Assembly: GCF_024585265.1 (NCBI RefSeq)
Contig: NZ_CP036533.1
Coordinates: forward strand, 2,923,001-2,987,000
Direction: 5' to 3'
Origin: Bradyrhizobium sp. WBAH42
GTDB taxonomy: Bacteria > Pseudomonadota > Alphaproteobacteria > Rhizobiales > Xanthobacteraceae
Length of the DNA: 64,000 nucleotides
The notes under the pieces were generated by a model. That model saw only the letters and a program-made list of their open reading frames with translations. It was not told the DNA's origin and ran no database searches. The translations under genes were made by a program, and so were the position numbers. Below are positions 46,419 to 54,431 of the stretch, one piece after another (position 1 is the stretch's first letter; each line of letters starts with the position of its first letter).

Positions 46419-46644
46419 GGACGCCAGATAGATACGATGCGCTCGGAAACAAGGCTAAGCGCAATCTGGTAGGCGTGAGCAGCCCTTTGCGTAGGTCCAA
46501 AAAGTATTTGTCAGGCCTTGATCCTTCGCTCACTCACTCAGTGCCCTCGTTGGAGGAAGGGATGTCAGTGCTCGCCATTCTGCCTAACGAGACCTCCCGT
46601 GTGGCAGAGGGGGTGTTCGCCATGCGGAACGCTCCTAGCCTGGT

Positions 46645-46659
46645 GTTCTCGGGCCGTTC
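46645..46659. promoter_or_regulatory. SOS-box-like sequence, position not well placed
   Basis: GTTC-N7-GTTC occurs exactly here, 174 bases before the ligase start and ahead of a terminator-like hairpin. Matches of this length are expected a few times by chance in 64 kb, and no gene starts just downstream, so this is weak. Confidence 0.2.
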
Positions 46660-46685
46660 AGCGGCCGTTCTCGTTGACGTTGAAA

Positions 46686-46716
46686 ATACAACCGGGAATC
46701 GAGATCTCGGTTGTAT
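46686..46716. promoter_or_regulatory. 9-base inverted repeat (ATACAACCG / CGGTTGTAT)
   Basis: ATACAACCG at 46686-46694 and CGGTTGTAT at 46708-46716 are perfectly complementary around a 13-base centre. It could be an operator or the stem of a leader RNA. It lies 70 bases before the terminator-like hairpin. Confidence 0.45.
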
Positions 46717-46784
46717 GTGAGAACATGCTCGGAACGCCGCTTCAGCCCCGCGGTTGGAAAGTCGTGAGTAAGGTAGGTAAACTG

Positions 46785-46819
46785 CCCGCCGTGGGCCCCA
46801 ACTTAACGGCGGGGTTTTT
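46785..46819 (+). terminator. Rho-independent-terminator-like hairpin before the ligase gene
   Basis: CCCGCCGT at 46785-46792 pairs perfectly with ACGGCGGG at 46806-46813, then a G and TTTTT at 46815-46819. It lies just before the GTG of the ligase, so it ends an upstream transcript or attenuates a leader. Confidence 0.65.
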
Positions 46820-46832
46820 GTGAGTTGCGTAA

Positions 46833-47759
46833 GTGGCGAAGCGTACCAGGACCGCACCGGCAAAAAGGCCGCGTGCCGCTATTCCGGGCTTTATTAGCCC
46901 CCAGCTTGCGACCCTGAAGATGAAAGCGCCTTCGGGGGCTCAATGGATTCACGAAGTCAAATACGACGGTTACCGTATCCAGCTCCACATCGACGGAGAT
47001 AACCGGAAGGTCTTCACCCGCAACGGTCTCGACTGGACACATAAGTTCTCCGTCATTGCCGGTGCCTTCGAGATCGAAGGGCAGGCCATCGTTGACGGTG
47101 AGGTGGTCGTCATCCACGAGGACCGCACCAACTTCTCCGAGCTACAGGCAGACCTCGCCAGAGGCGAACAGGACCGCTTGCTGTTCTTCGCGTTCGACCT
47201 TCTGTGGCTCGACGGACAGGACTTGCGGAAGCTTTCGCAGCTTGCCCGCAAGGAGCTGCTGAAGGATCTGATTGAATGCAATCAGCTCGAGGAGCCCATC
47301 CTCTACAGCGAGCACCATGGGGGTGACGGGCAGGCACTGTTCGAAGCCGCAAGGAAACTTAATTACGAAGGTATCGTCTCCAAGCGAGTTGACGCCCCAT
47401 ATCGGTCGGAGCGTGTGGAAGCTTGGCAGAAGGTCAAAGTCGTTCAGAAGGGAAAATTCCCTGTCGTCGGGTTCATCAAGGATCCAACCGGCGTCGCCGC
47501 TCTCTATCTCGGTAAGAAGGAAGGCAAAGAGCTTGTCTATATGGGCAAGGTCGGCACGGGCTGGAGCCGGACGACATCGCGCAAGATCAGAGATGTCCTC
47601 AATACTGTGGTGAGCCCGAGGCAGAAGCTCACCAAGCCCATCAAGAAGCCGAAAGCCACCTGGGTCGAGCCGAAGTTCTACGCGGACATCGAATACAGAG
47701 ACATCACGTCGGAGGGATTGCTACGCGCGAGTTCCTTCAAGGGATTGTCTCGAAAATAA
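46833..47759 (+). CDS. ATP-dependent DNA ligase, LigD/LigC-type ligase core
   Basis: 308 residues with the adenylation lysine K43 in motif I (EVKYDGYR), and further ligase motifs TRNGLDWT, VDGEVVV, FFAFDLLWLDG and EGIVSKRVDAPY (motif IV), with the C-terminal OB fold (GKFPVVGFIKDP, LVYMGKVGTGWS). It lacks the polymerase and phosphoesterase domains of full LigD, so it matches standalone ligases used in non-homologous end joining or repair. GTG at 46833 is the start. No ku gene lies in view. It converges with the FAN1-exonuclease gene. Confidence 0.9.
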   Translation: MAKRTRTAPAKRPRAAIPGFISPQLATLKMKAPSGAQWIHEVKYDGYRIQLHIDGDNRKVFTRNGLDWTHKFSVIAGAFEIEGQAIVDGEVVVIHEDRTNFSELQADLARGEQDRLLFFAFDLLWLDGQDLRKLSQLARKELLKDLIECNQLEEPILYSEHHGGDGQALFEAARKLNYEGIVSKRVDAPYRSERVEAWQKVKVVQKGKFPVVGFIKDPTGVAALYLGKKEGKELVYMGKVGTGWSRTTSRKIRDVLNTVVSPRQKLTKPIKKPKATWVEPKFYADIEYRDITSEGLLRASSFKGLSRK

Positions 47760-47823
47760 CTTATGTTCCTGAGCCCTTCCGGTTCCGGACGTACAATCGT
47801 TCACACAGCAGAAGGAAGGCCCG

Positions 47824-47934
47824 ATGGGATTAAAGCACAGGCAATTTAAGCGGACGGATTCCTTGGAAAGCAGACTGGCACAGATTGCGGAGGATGTGCG
47901 TGAACGAGCCGAGAAGGCACCCGGAGAGGAGTGA
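47824..47934 (+). CDS. Very small helical protein (36 aa)
   Basis: ATG at 47824 has AAGGAAGG seven bases upstream. The 36-residue product begins MGLKHRQFKRTDSLESRLAQ and is a basic-acidic amphipathic helix, a type found widely in rhizobia (from memory, with the sequence FKRTDSLEERL). It follows the ligase by 64 bases. Confidence 0.6.
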   Translation: MGLKHRQFKRTDSLESRLAQIAEDVRERAEKAPGEE

Positions 47935-47954
47935 ACCCTCCGACCAGAGCGCAA

Positions 47955-50111
47955 CTAAGCCGCTTCAGCCTCAAGCCTCTCTTGGCTACGCTTTTGATTG
48001 ATCAGATTCAACAGATGCGCCGAGGCTCGCGCGTCGCAGAGGGCTCGATGATGATTCTCGAGCTCGATTCCGTAGATTTCGCAGAGCTTGCCCAGCCCGT
48101 AAGATTTATGCCCCGGATAGCGGCGCCTCATTCCGGCGCACGTGCAGAGCTTCGGAAACCGAAAGCGTTGCCCGATCCGCTCGAATTCGTAGGAGATGAA
48201 ACCGTAATCGAAGCTGACGTTGTGGGCGACGAAGATGCCGTCCCCCATGAACTCCATGAAGCGGTCCGCGACCTCGGCGAACAGAGGTGCGTCCCGAACC
48301 ATTTCGTTCGTGATGCCGGTCAGTTGAACGATCTTTGCCGGGATGGAACGTTGCGGGTTTAGGAGTGAGTGCCACTCGTCCACGACACGGTGGTTGCGGA
48401 TCTTCACAGCGCCGATCTCGGTGATGCGGTCGCCGTTCGACCATGAGCCGGTAGTCTCGATGTCGACCACCACGTAATCCTGCTCGGGGTCAAAACGATA
48501 ATCGACCCGGCCGATCTCAGCCATGATGCCGGCGGCGCCGAGTTGACCAAGGCGGGTCAGTTGGTTGCGGCGGATCACATCCCCTTCCGCCTTGACCTCC
48601 ATAAAGGAGGCCTTGCCGTCCTGGACCAACATCAGGTCGGGAAAGCCGTCGCGCATGCCACGGAAATCGTCGCACATGCTACGGACGATGCTGGCGATGC
48701 CGGTAGGATCGGACCCTTCGAGCAGCGCGCGCAGCGCCTCCACTTGCACGTGATCCCAGTTGAAGATCCCGTTCGGGCGGCCCCATCTCGCTGCGACGGT
48801 GCGGAGGATCAACGGGAGGGCTGATCCGGAGGCTATGGCTGCTAATTTCTCGTCGATTGTCGCGCCGAAAAGCCGACTGAAGCTGCGGTCCTTCAGGCAG
48901 TGCGGTAGCCAATCAAACCCGCTGGGCATGCGGGTACTCTCGAACAACTCGTCCCAGAAGAGCAGGCCGAACAGGGTGTGCCACAACACATTCTCGGCGA
49001 AGAAAACCTTCGTGCCCTCGCGCCGCAGCACGCCGGCGACGCCCGCTTCGGGATTGCCGCGATGGGTATCGTCGACGGTGATCGTGCGGCCAGACCGCAA
49101 AAGTTCGGTGTAGAGTCCTGTACGCCTGCCGCCGAACTTACGGGCGTAGAAGTCGGTGGCGAAGAGATGTTCGCCATCGCTGGCAGGATCATCGATCATC
49201 CGCTGCAACAGCGCTTCGGCCTCGGCCTTGTCGCCGGTGTTGTAGAGCAGGCGAACCAAGCGCTCGCTGCAGTCGGGAGAAGGCCCGGCACGGTAGAGCT
49301 GCCGGGCGAGATCGTTCTCGCCCGCCTTCTCGAAGAAAAGCCCGGTCTGATGCGCAGCTCGGCTGCGGAGATCGGCCGCGAACTCTGTCGTGCAAGCAGG
49401 ACCGCCGAGCACGTCGATGGCGGCCCGTCTGTGGGCAACCTCCGATCCATCCTCCAGGCTGGCCAGCACCTGGCTGTAATGGAACGAGGCCAGCGCCTCC
49501 TCGGCATCGGTGAAGCGCGCGCTGAACGAGGTTTCGCGGTTGGTACGAAGGATTCCTAAATCGCGCAGCGCGAAATTCTTCAGATCCACCTCGGTCTTGC
49601 CGAAATAAAGGTAGAGCAAGAACTCGATCGGCCGCGTCCCGTCGAGCGCGATGAAGTTGCGGGCGCCGCAGTGCTGCGCGGCGACCGAGAAACGGATGCT
49701 CTGTAGATAGTAATCGATGAACTTCGGCTTCGACCATGATTTGCGGACATCTCCTCGCCCGGCCGCCTGCGCGCCAGTCACAAGGATGTCCTTTGGCAGG
49801 CATGAGACAAAGGCTGTATAGTCGGCCTCGCCGAGCTCGCGTGCGTGGCCGGCCGCAGTCAGGTCGGATGCCGCCCGCTCGACGTCACCGATCTCGGGGT
49901 AGTTGAACAGGGATCTGTTGAATATGGCACCACGCCTGTTGATCATGCGGACCAGCAGGCATCGTGCATCTCTCGAAAGGCCCTCGAACCGCGCGATGAA
50001 GGCGTGATGCTCCGGACCAAGCACGGGCGCGTACGTCCGCTGCACGAACCCCAGCATTTCGGCGAAGTGGTCGAGATAATAATAGACGGGCAGTTGGGGC
50101 AGTTTGGCCAA
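47955..50111 (-). CDS. FAN1-like VRR-NUC nuclease fused to a DEDDh 3'-5' exonuclease
   Basis: 718 residues from a TTG at 50111 (AAGG upstream). Residues 1-470 resemble the SAP-less helical arms of bacterial FAN1 (LLVRMINRRGAIFNR, TPR-like middle). A VRR-NUC domain follows at about 480-535: RDGFPDLMLV, then FMEVKAEGD. The final 170 residues are a DnaQ-type exonuclease with VVDIETTG (about 549), HNVSFDYGF (about 632) and HHRALCDA (about 690), completing D-E-D-D-h. FAN1 enzymes act on flaps and interstrand crosslinks; an attached proofreading-type exonuclease is unusual. An exact SOS box lies 25 bases upstream, so induction by DNA damage is likely. It follows yedK by 74 bases, same strand. Confidence 0.85.
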   Translation of the reverse strand: MAKLPQLPVYYYLDHFAEMLGFVQRTYAPVLGPEHHAFIARFEGLSRDARCLLVRMINRRGAIFNRSLFNYPEIGDVERAASDLTAAGHARELGEADYTAFVSCLPKDILVTGAQAAGRGDVRKSWSKPKFIDYYLQSIRFSVAAQHCGARNFIALDGTRPIEFLLYLYFGKTEVDLKNFALRDLGILRTNRETSFSARFTDAEEALASFHYSQVLASLEDGSEVAHRRAAIDVLGGPACTTEFAADLRSRAAHQTGLFFEKAGENDLARQLYRAGPSPDCSERLVRLLYNTGDKAEAEALLQRMIDDPASDGEHLFATDFYARKFGGRRTGLYTELLRSGRTITVDDTHRGNPEAGVAGVLRREGTKVFFAENVLWHTLFGLLFWDELFESTRMPSGFDWLPHCLKDRSFSRLFGATIDEKLAAIASGSALPLILRTVAARWGRPNGIFNWDHVQVEALRALLEGSDPTGIASIVRSMCDDFRGMRDGFPDLMLVQDGKASFMEVKAEGDVIRRNQLTRLGQLGAAGIMAEIGRVDYRFDPEQDYVVVDIETTGSWSNGDRITEIGAVKIRNHRVVDEWHSLLNPQRSIPAKIVQLTGITNEMVRDAPLFAEVADRFMEFMGDGIFVAHNVSFDYGFISYEFERIGQRFRFPKLCTCAGMRRRYPGHKSYGLGKLCEIYGIELENHHRALCDARASAHLLNLINQKRSQERLEAEAA

Positions 50112-50136
50112 GCGGACCTTCGCGGCAGAATCGTTT

Positions 50137-50151
50137 GTTCTATTTCTGTTC
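50137..50151 (-). promoter_or_regulatory. SOS (LexA) box of the FAN1-exonuclease gene
   Basis: GTTCTATTTCTGTTC matches exactly the alphaproteobacterial LexA box GTTC-N7-GTTC. It lies 25 bases before the TTG start of the fusion nuclease, and TTGACT at 50172-50167 (minus strand) could be the -35 hexamer, so the box would cover the -10 region. Confidence 0.75.
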
Positions 50152-50185
50152 TAACGTCGTCCTCGGAGTCAAGTGCCTCGACTGG

Positions 50186-50932
50186 CTACTGACCAGAGCC
50201 GGCGAGATCTGCTGTCGCTGGCACAGCGTCTTCTTTCACGCCGCGCGCGACGATCTGCAGTGTGCCGTCAGGAAGTGGCCGCTGCAGTTTCAAGGCTTCA
50301 TCCGCCGGAGCCGTCATCCAAATCTCGACCTCTTCGGGCGTGGTCAGGATCGCTGGCATGGCCTTCGGATGGATGGCGAAGACTTCGGCATTCGCCTCCG
50401 TCGTCAGGAACGCATAGAGATCGTTGGTGGTCTCGCCTTCCTTGACCTTCCTGACCGAGGTCCAGTTGGCCCAGATGCCCGCGAAGCAGGCGAGGGGACG
50501 GCTCTCGTCAAGCGCAAACCAGATGTCGCCGCCCTCGGCCTTGTTGAACTCGCTGAATGAGTTGAATGGCACGACGCAGCGGTTCTCCACGCCCAGCCAG
50601 CGCGTCCAGTGCTTGCTCTTCACGTTGCGGATGTTCGTCGTGCCGCTGTCGGGCTCCATTCGGAGCAACTCCTTGAAATCGACGCTCTTGCCCTTCGCCT
50701 GTAGCTTCTCGGCTCGCTTCTTGGTCGCGTCCATGAGTGCTCTGGAAGACGACGGCATGCCCCAGCGGGCGATCGCGAGTTCGCGTCCGCTGGCACCGGT
50801 GCGGATGATCGGCGCCTTGTAGTCTGGAAACACGCCCGGCATCGGCGCGAGGTTGCCGACGTATTGGTTGACCACGCGGAACAGTGCGCTAATGGCGGCC
50901 TGGTTCGTGGTGATCGAGTAGAGATTGCACAT
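50186..50932 (-). CDS. yedK: HMCES/YedK family abasic-site processing protein (SOS response-associated peptidase)
   Basis: 248 residues with the catalytic Cys2 (MCNLYS) that forms a thiazolidine crosslink to abasic sites in single-stranded DNA, N100 in TTNIRN, E128 in FSEF and H188 in [10 protein letters not shown], the four family residues. GFFEW-like NSFSEF replaces the more common motif. It shields abasic sites during replication. It is the third gene of a run under an SOS box and starts two bases after its predecessor's stop. A decayed fragment of a similar gene lies at 18966-19045. Confidence 0.93.
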   Translation of the reverse strand: MCNLYSITTNQAAISALFRVVNQYVGNLAPMPGVFPDYKAPIIRTGASGRELAIARWGMPSSSRALMDATKKRAEKLQAKGKSVDFKELLRMEPDSGTTNIRNVKSKHWTRWLGVENRCVVPFNSFSEFNKAEGGDIWFALDESRPLACFAGIWANWTSVRKVKEGETTNDLYAFLTTEANAEVFAIHPKAMPAILTTPEEVEIWMTAPADEALKLQRPLPDGTLQIVARGVKEDAVPATADLAGSGQ

Positions 50933-50934
50933 CG

Positions 50935-51384
50935 TCAGGTCTCTGAGGGAGAGGTCCGGGGGTGGTGCGAGAGCTGCAGCAGCGTTGCAGAAGGTCGACG
51001 ACCCGCCTTAGCACATTTGTTACAGCGAAGCCTGCCGGCCAGATCGTGCACAAACGTTGTCGCGACGTGCGGCAATGCCGCCAGATCAACATCACGTTTG
51101 GTCTTGCAGCGGGAGCACTGGATCTCGAGCCATGGGTAGCCGCCGTTGATTGCCTGATCGACCGCAGGGGAGGGATCAATGGGCTCACCGTTCGCCCACA
51201 TGCGTTCGTTCCAGCTCTCGCACAGGAGACGATCGGCCTGCTTGATTAGCGCCTCGCCTTCGGCGCGAGCCGCTGCGGACTGCGCTGCTAGTATGGTGGT
51301 CATCGCGCGTGCTTTTCCGAGCTCCTTGCCCAACGCCTTTCGGTCGCCACCGGAGAGCGGTGTCGGGTGATGCTTCGGAGCCAT
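50935..51384 (-). CDS. Zinc-ribbon protein in the SOS cassette (149 aa)
   Basis: N-terminal helices ([38 protein letters not shown]) are followed by a zinc ribbon with two CxxC pairs ([15 protein letters not shown] and [11 protein letters not shown]). No enzyme motif. Gaps of 2 bases to yedK and 19 bases from the upstream gene make it part of one operon. It is common in Bradyrhizobium as a hypothetical protein; its place suggests DNA-damage regulation or repair. Confidence 0.75.
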   Translation of the reverse strand: MAPKHHPTPLSGGDRKALGKELGKARAMTTILAAQSAAARAEGEALIKQADRLLCESWNERMWANGEPIDPSPAVDQAINGGYPWLEIQCSRCKTKRDVDLAALPHVATTFVHDLAGRLRCNKCAKAGRRPSATLLQLSHHPRTSPSET

Positions 51385-51403
51385 CCGGGGCGCAAGCCAT
51401 CAA

Positions 51404-51808
51404 TCAGACAGGCTCGAAGGCCGGCCAGCAGCCGTCCTCCTCGTGTCGGCCAGTTCGGTTCTGACAGGTGTTGTCCAGCAATCGCTTCGCAACCTCCTTC
51501 CATCCGGCCTGCTGGCCGTACAGGCGGATCGCGTCGACCTTCTGGATTTCAACAATGCGCTCGCACCTGCGGCAAGAAACTCGCAGAACGTGCTGCGGGA
51601 TCTCGCTGAGGCGGAGGCTCGGGCTTGAACGTCCGGCATCAGTAGTGTGGACATGGGCATCGTCGAGGAGGGCGCGCCAATATTCTTCCGGGATGTCATC
51701 GCCGGGCCCAAGCGGACGCTCCCTCGCGGGCGCTCTACCCATTGATGCTGCTAACTTTTCCATCTGTTTCGGGGTGGGCATGCGCCAACTCGCAGGTCGA
51801 TCGGTCAT
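51404..51808 (-). CDS. Zinc-ribbon hypothetical protein, first gene of the SOS operon (134 aa)
   Basis: The N-terminal part (PTPKQMEKLAASMGRAPARERPLGP) is followed by a Cys-rich C-terminus (VSCRRCERIVEIQKVDAIRLYG, LDNTCQNRTGRHEEDGCWPAF) with four cysteines that could bind zinc. An exact SOS box lies 11 bases before its ATG at 51808, so the promoter is very close and the transcript may have almost no leader. The next gene (149-residue zinc-ribbon protein) and yedK follow with gaps of 19 and 2 bases. Function unknown. Confidence 0.72.
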   Translation of the reverse strand: MTDRPASWRMPTPKQMEKLAASMGRAPARERPLGPGDDIPEEYWRALLDDAHVHTTDAGRSSPSLRLSEIPQHVLRVSCRRCERIVEIQKVDAIRLYGQQAGWKEVAKRLLDNTCQNRTGRHEEDGCWPAFEPV

Positions 51809-51819
51809 GGCGGTAATTA

Positions 51820-51834
51820 GAACATAAAGAGAAC
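51820..51834 (-). promoter_or_regulatory. SOS (LexA) box of the zinc-ribbon/yedK operon
   Basis: GAACATAAAGAGAAC (plus strand) is GAAC-N7-GAAC, the reverse of GTTC-N7-GTTC, an exact match to the alphaproteobacterial LexA box. It is 11 bases before the operon's first ATG. Confidence 0.75.
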
Positions 51835-51936
51835 AAATGTCGAGTCGGACCAAAGGAGTCCGTTGAAAATTTCCCGGCAGGCTGGAGGAGCCGATTAACC
51901 GTTGCGCTTCTCGCGAAAAAAATTCTGTCCACACGT

Positions 51937-51963
51937 CTTGAAACTGCTCCCTAGCTTCCAATT
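51937..51963 (+). promoter_or_regulatory. Sigma-32-like promoter for the small heat-shock gene
   Basis: CTTGAAA at 51937-51943 and CCAATT from 51958, spaced by 14 bases, resemble the heat-shock sigma factor promoter (CTTGAAA-N11-15-CCCATNT). It is about 140 bases before the hsp20 start and ahead of the thermometer RNA. Confidence 0.45.
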
Positions 51964-51974
51964 TTTTCCGGCGT

Positions 51975-52080
51975 CGTCGCAAGACGATCGGGATGCCGTT
52001 TGGGTCCCGCGACTGAGACGGGCACCGGTCGTGTCCGGTGCCGCTCGTAACCATTTTGCTCCCAGGAGGATCTGGCTATG
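51975..52080 (+). ncRNA. ROSE-type RNA thermometer in the hsp20 leader
   Basis: A perfect hairpin (GGCACCGG at 52021-52028 with CCGGTGCC at 52035-52042) is followed by TTGCTCCC at 52056-52063, which pairs with AGGAGGA at 52064-52070, the ribosome-binding site. This short anti-Shine-Dalgarno stem with an internal UUGCU is the signature of ROSE elements known from rhizobial hsp20 genes. It hides the ribosome-binding site at low temperature and opens on heating. Confidence 0.85.
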
Positions 52081-52533
52081 CGCACTGTTGATTTTTCGCC
52101 CCTCTTCCGGTCGGCCATCGGCTTTGACCGTGTCTTCGATCTCGCCGAAGCAGCCCAGCGTGCCGGCGAGGAGACCTATCCCCCCTACAACATCGAGCGC
52201 CTCGACGAACACCGCTTCCAAATCTCGGTCGCTCTCGCCGGTTTTAGCCCCCAGGAGCTCGCTCTGACGGTCGAGCAAAACGTACTGACGCTGGAAGGGC
52301 ACAAGAGCGAGAAAGAGGGGAAGACTTTCTTGCATCGCGGCATCTCGACCCGCAATTTCAAGCGCCAGTTCACGCTTGCCGACCACGTCGAGGTCAAAGG
52401 CGCCAACTTCGAGAACGGCATGCTTGTCATCAGCCTACAGCGTGAGATCCCTGAAGCGATGAAGCCGCGTCAGATTGCAATCAACGGCTCCGGGCCGAAC
52501 AACGTGACGCAGATCGAATCTAGAGCCGCTTAA
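52078..52533 (+). CDS. Hsp20/IbpA small heat-shock protein
   Basis: A 151-residue alpha-crystallin-domain chaperone (YNIERLDEHRFQISVALAGFSPQELALTVEQNVLTLEG, GISTRNFKRQFTLADHV, NGMLVISLQREIPE). It binds unfolded proteins without ATP and forms oligomers. The N-terminal FDRVFDLAE and C-terminal tail are of the rhizobial class A type. Regulation: sigma-32-like promoter and ROSE thermometer directly upstream. Confidence 0.95.
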   Translation: MRTVDFSPLFRSAIGFDRVFDLAEAAQRAGEETYPPYNIERLDEHRFQISVALAGFSPQELALTVEQNVLTLEGHKSEKEGKTFLHRGISTRNFKRQFTLADHVEVKGANFENGMLVISLQREIPEAMKPRQIAINGSGPNNVTQIESRAA

Positions 52534-52556
52534 GGCCATCCCGCAGAATGGTTGAA

Positions 52557-52578
52557 CCGCGCGGGTCCTCCCGCGCGG
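52557..52578 (+). terminator. GC-rich hairpin after hsp20
   Basis: CCGCGCGGG at 52557-52565 pairs perfectly with CCCGCGCGG at 52570-52578 around TCCT. There is no T-tract, so it may be a transcript-stabilising hairpin or a weak terminator. Confidence 0.45.
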
Positions 52579-52614
52579 CTATTCCCTCAACTCGTCTTGG
52601 AAACGGAGGAAGCC

Positions 52615-52914
52615 ATGCGGCTGACGACCGCTCTTCACGACAATGCTGTCGACCTAAACGCCCTCATGCATCGCGGTACGGTAACGAAGATGCTCGATGA
52701 GAACCTCGCCCGCATCCGTGTACATCGTAACAATATACGCCGTTACCGCAGTCTGCTGGAGACCCATCTGTCAGAACTGGAGCGGCAATTCATCGAGCGG
52801 CGCATATCGGAGGAGCGATCAGCTTTAGAAGCGTTGACATCCGAGACCTTTCCGATTGCTCTCACCTTACCTTTCGGCCAGGGGGGATCGCAGCATGAGC
52901 TTCGAGACCGATAA
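52615..52914 (+). CDS. Small helical protein downstream of hsp20 (99 aa)
   Basis: ATG at 52615 follows CGGAGGAAG. The product (VTKMLDENLARIRVHRNNIRRYRSLLETHLSELERQFIERRISEERSALEAL) is an alpha-helical coiled coil, rich in Arg. No family is recognised. Because it follows hsp20 at a distance of 81 bases, it may share heat induction. Its end overlaps the next gene by 20 bases. Confidence 0.6.
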   Translation: MRLTTALHDNAVDLNALMHRGTVTKMLDENLARIRVHRNNIRRYRSLLETHLSELERQFIERRISEERSALEALTSETFPIALTLPFGQGGSQHELRDR

Positions 52915-53167
52915 GGATTGCTACGCCGAGTACGACATCTTGCTGAAGCCGCGAGGACGCGGCCGTTGGAAGTGGGCAGTCAGCAACGCTGCTGGTCAAG
53001 CCGTGATGTCCGGCTCGGAGTGCAGTCGTACGGCCGCAAGGTACAAGGCGGAGCGCGCGCTGTTTCTGCTGCTGAGCGCAAGCGCATCGCGCGAGGCATC
53101 GGTCGGTTCGACCGCCGTATTCTCTCGGACTATAGGCGTTTCTGGCCGTAGCCAGCCCACAATCTAG
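52895..53167 (+). CDS. Hypothetical small protein, possible 3' frameshift (90 aa)
   Basis: ATG at 52895 begins MSFETDKDCYAEYDILLKPRG, then GRWKWAVSNAAGQAVMSGSECSRTAARYKAERAL. After about residue 60 the sequence looks random, whereas the -1 frame reads AERKRIARGIGRFDRRILSD. So the C-terminus may be shifted by an indel. No function recognised. Confidence 0.5.
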   Translation: MSFETDKDCYAEYDILLKPRGRGRWKWAVSNAAGQAVMSGSECSRTAARYKAERALFLLLSASASREASVGSTAVFSRTIGVSGRSQPTI

Positions 53168-53443
53168 AGGTCGATGCAGCCGCGCAGCGCTTTGGCAAGG
53201 CCTGACTGGAAGAAGCGAGACGCGGTCTTGTGGCGTTTGACCGCGAAGACCGTCGTGAGCGAATAACTTGTTCTATCGCCGCGTAGCGTCCTGGTGTTTT
53301 CACACAGCCAAGACCCGTTGCAGACATTCGTTGCTGTCGGTGCATGCCCCCAAAGGGAGCGAATATCGGCAACCTATGTTAAGGAACGGCGCTGTCGATT
53401 AGAGCAAATTGGAACGCCAATCAGCAGATACTGTTGCCGCCCA

Positions 53444-53686
53444 ATGCAGAAGTTCTATTTCGATCACATCGAGAACGGCAACGTACTCACCGACCAAGAT
53501 GGCTCTGAATTTCCCGGCATTGCCGAAGCGAGCATGGAAGCGCGCCTTTCACTTGGCGAAGAGGCACGGACGTTTTTGAGCCGAGGCAAAAGCGGGAGGC
53601 TGGCGGTCGTGGTGCGCGACGAGCACGGCGCTATCTTGGAACATTCCGCGGTCATTGAGCAGAAGATACTAGCCCGAACTCCCTAG
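53444..53686 (+). CDS. DUF6894-like small protein (80 aa)
   Basis: QKFYFDHIENGNVLTDQDGSEFPGIAEASMEARLSLGEEAR fits the small rhizobial family (DUF6894) that has an FYFD...DxxGxEFPD start and a helix. ATG at 53444. Function unknown; members are often multiple per genome. Confidence 0.7.
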   Translation: MQKFYFDHIENGNVLTDQDGSEFPGIAEASMEARLSLGEEARTFLSRGKSGRLAVVVRDEHGAILEHSAVIEQKILARTP

Positions 53687-53801
53687 CATTCACTCGTTTA
53701 CGGATGTATCGTCTAACCATCATCGGCCAGGCTCTGCCCGTAGGCGTCGGTGACTGAGAGACCGATAGCGCTCCCGCCTGCATAGCTAGGGGAGCGCGGC
53801 C

Positions 53802-54170
53802 ATGGCCGACAAGCGCGCCGTTTTTCGTCTCATATCGACTTCGGACGCAGAGATCATCCTGAGGACGCGCCAGCTGGTCGACCGCTCGCTCAAGCTGCTG
53901 GAGTGCCCGATGCCGGACACCTTCCTAGGCCGCAAGACGCAAGAGTCCTTCCCGACGGAAGTGAGTCGGGCCGCATTCCCATCGAGGAATCTGGCTCAAC
54001 GGCGTGCCTGCTTCCCCGGCGACGCGGCCATCACGGCCGAGCCCGAGAAACAGAGCGAGGTGAAGAAGCCCCAGCTCTCTCCGCTGGAGGAGGAAACGCG
54101 CCGCGTTATTGAGGAGTATGCCGAAAGCCTGCGGGAGAGCGCCAAGCAACTGCGCCGCAAGCTGCATTGA
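53802..54170 (+). CDS. Hypothetical protein (122 aa)
   Basis: ATG at 53802 with GGAG upstream. A soluble protein with a helical N-terminus (SDAEIILRTRQLVDRSLKLL) and C-terminus (LEEETRRVIEEYAESLRESAKQLRRKLH). No domain recognised. Confidence 0.55.
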   Translation: MADKRAVFRLISTSDAEIILRTRQLVDRSLKLLECPMPDTFLGRKTQESFPTEVSRAAFPSRNLAQRRACFPGDAAITAEPEKQSEVKKPQLSPLEEETRRVIEEYAESLRESAKQLRRKLH

Positions 54171-54431
54171 AGTCCAAATTTGGGCCGGCCGACCCTTCGG
54201 TTCGTCAGGTCGTAAATTGGCTCAAATGGCCATTCGGCGATTCTCGCTGTTGTGTCCGCTGCTGAACACACAACGGACGTCAATTTTCCGCACTGTCGAT
54301 CGCGGTAGGTTGAGGCCAAGATCGCGCTCCTCGGATGAACTCGCGTCAGAGGGCTTTGAAACGTCAGTCTTCCCGACTTTTCCCGCTTAGGTAGCTGTGC
54401 TTAGATACCGCGGATCTTTGTGGGGGAGAGT

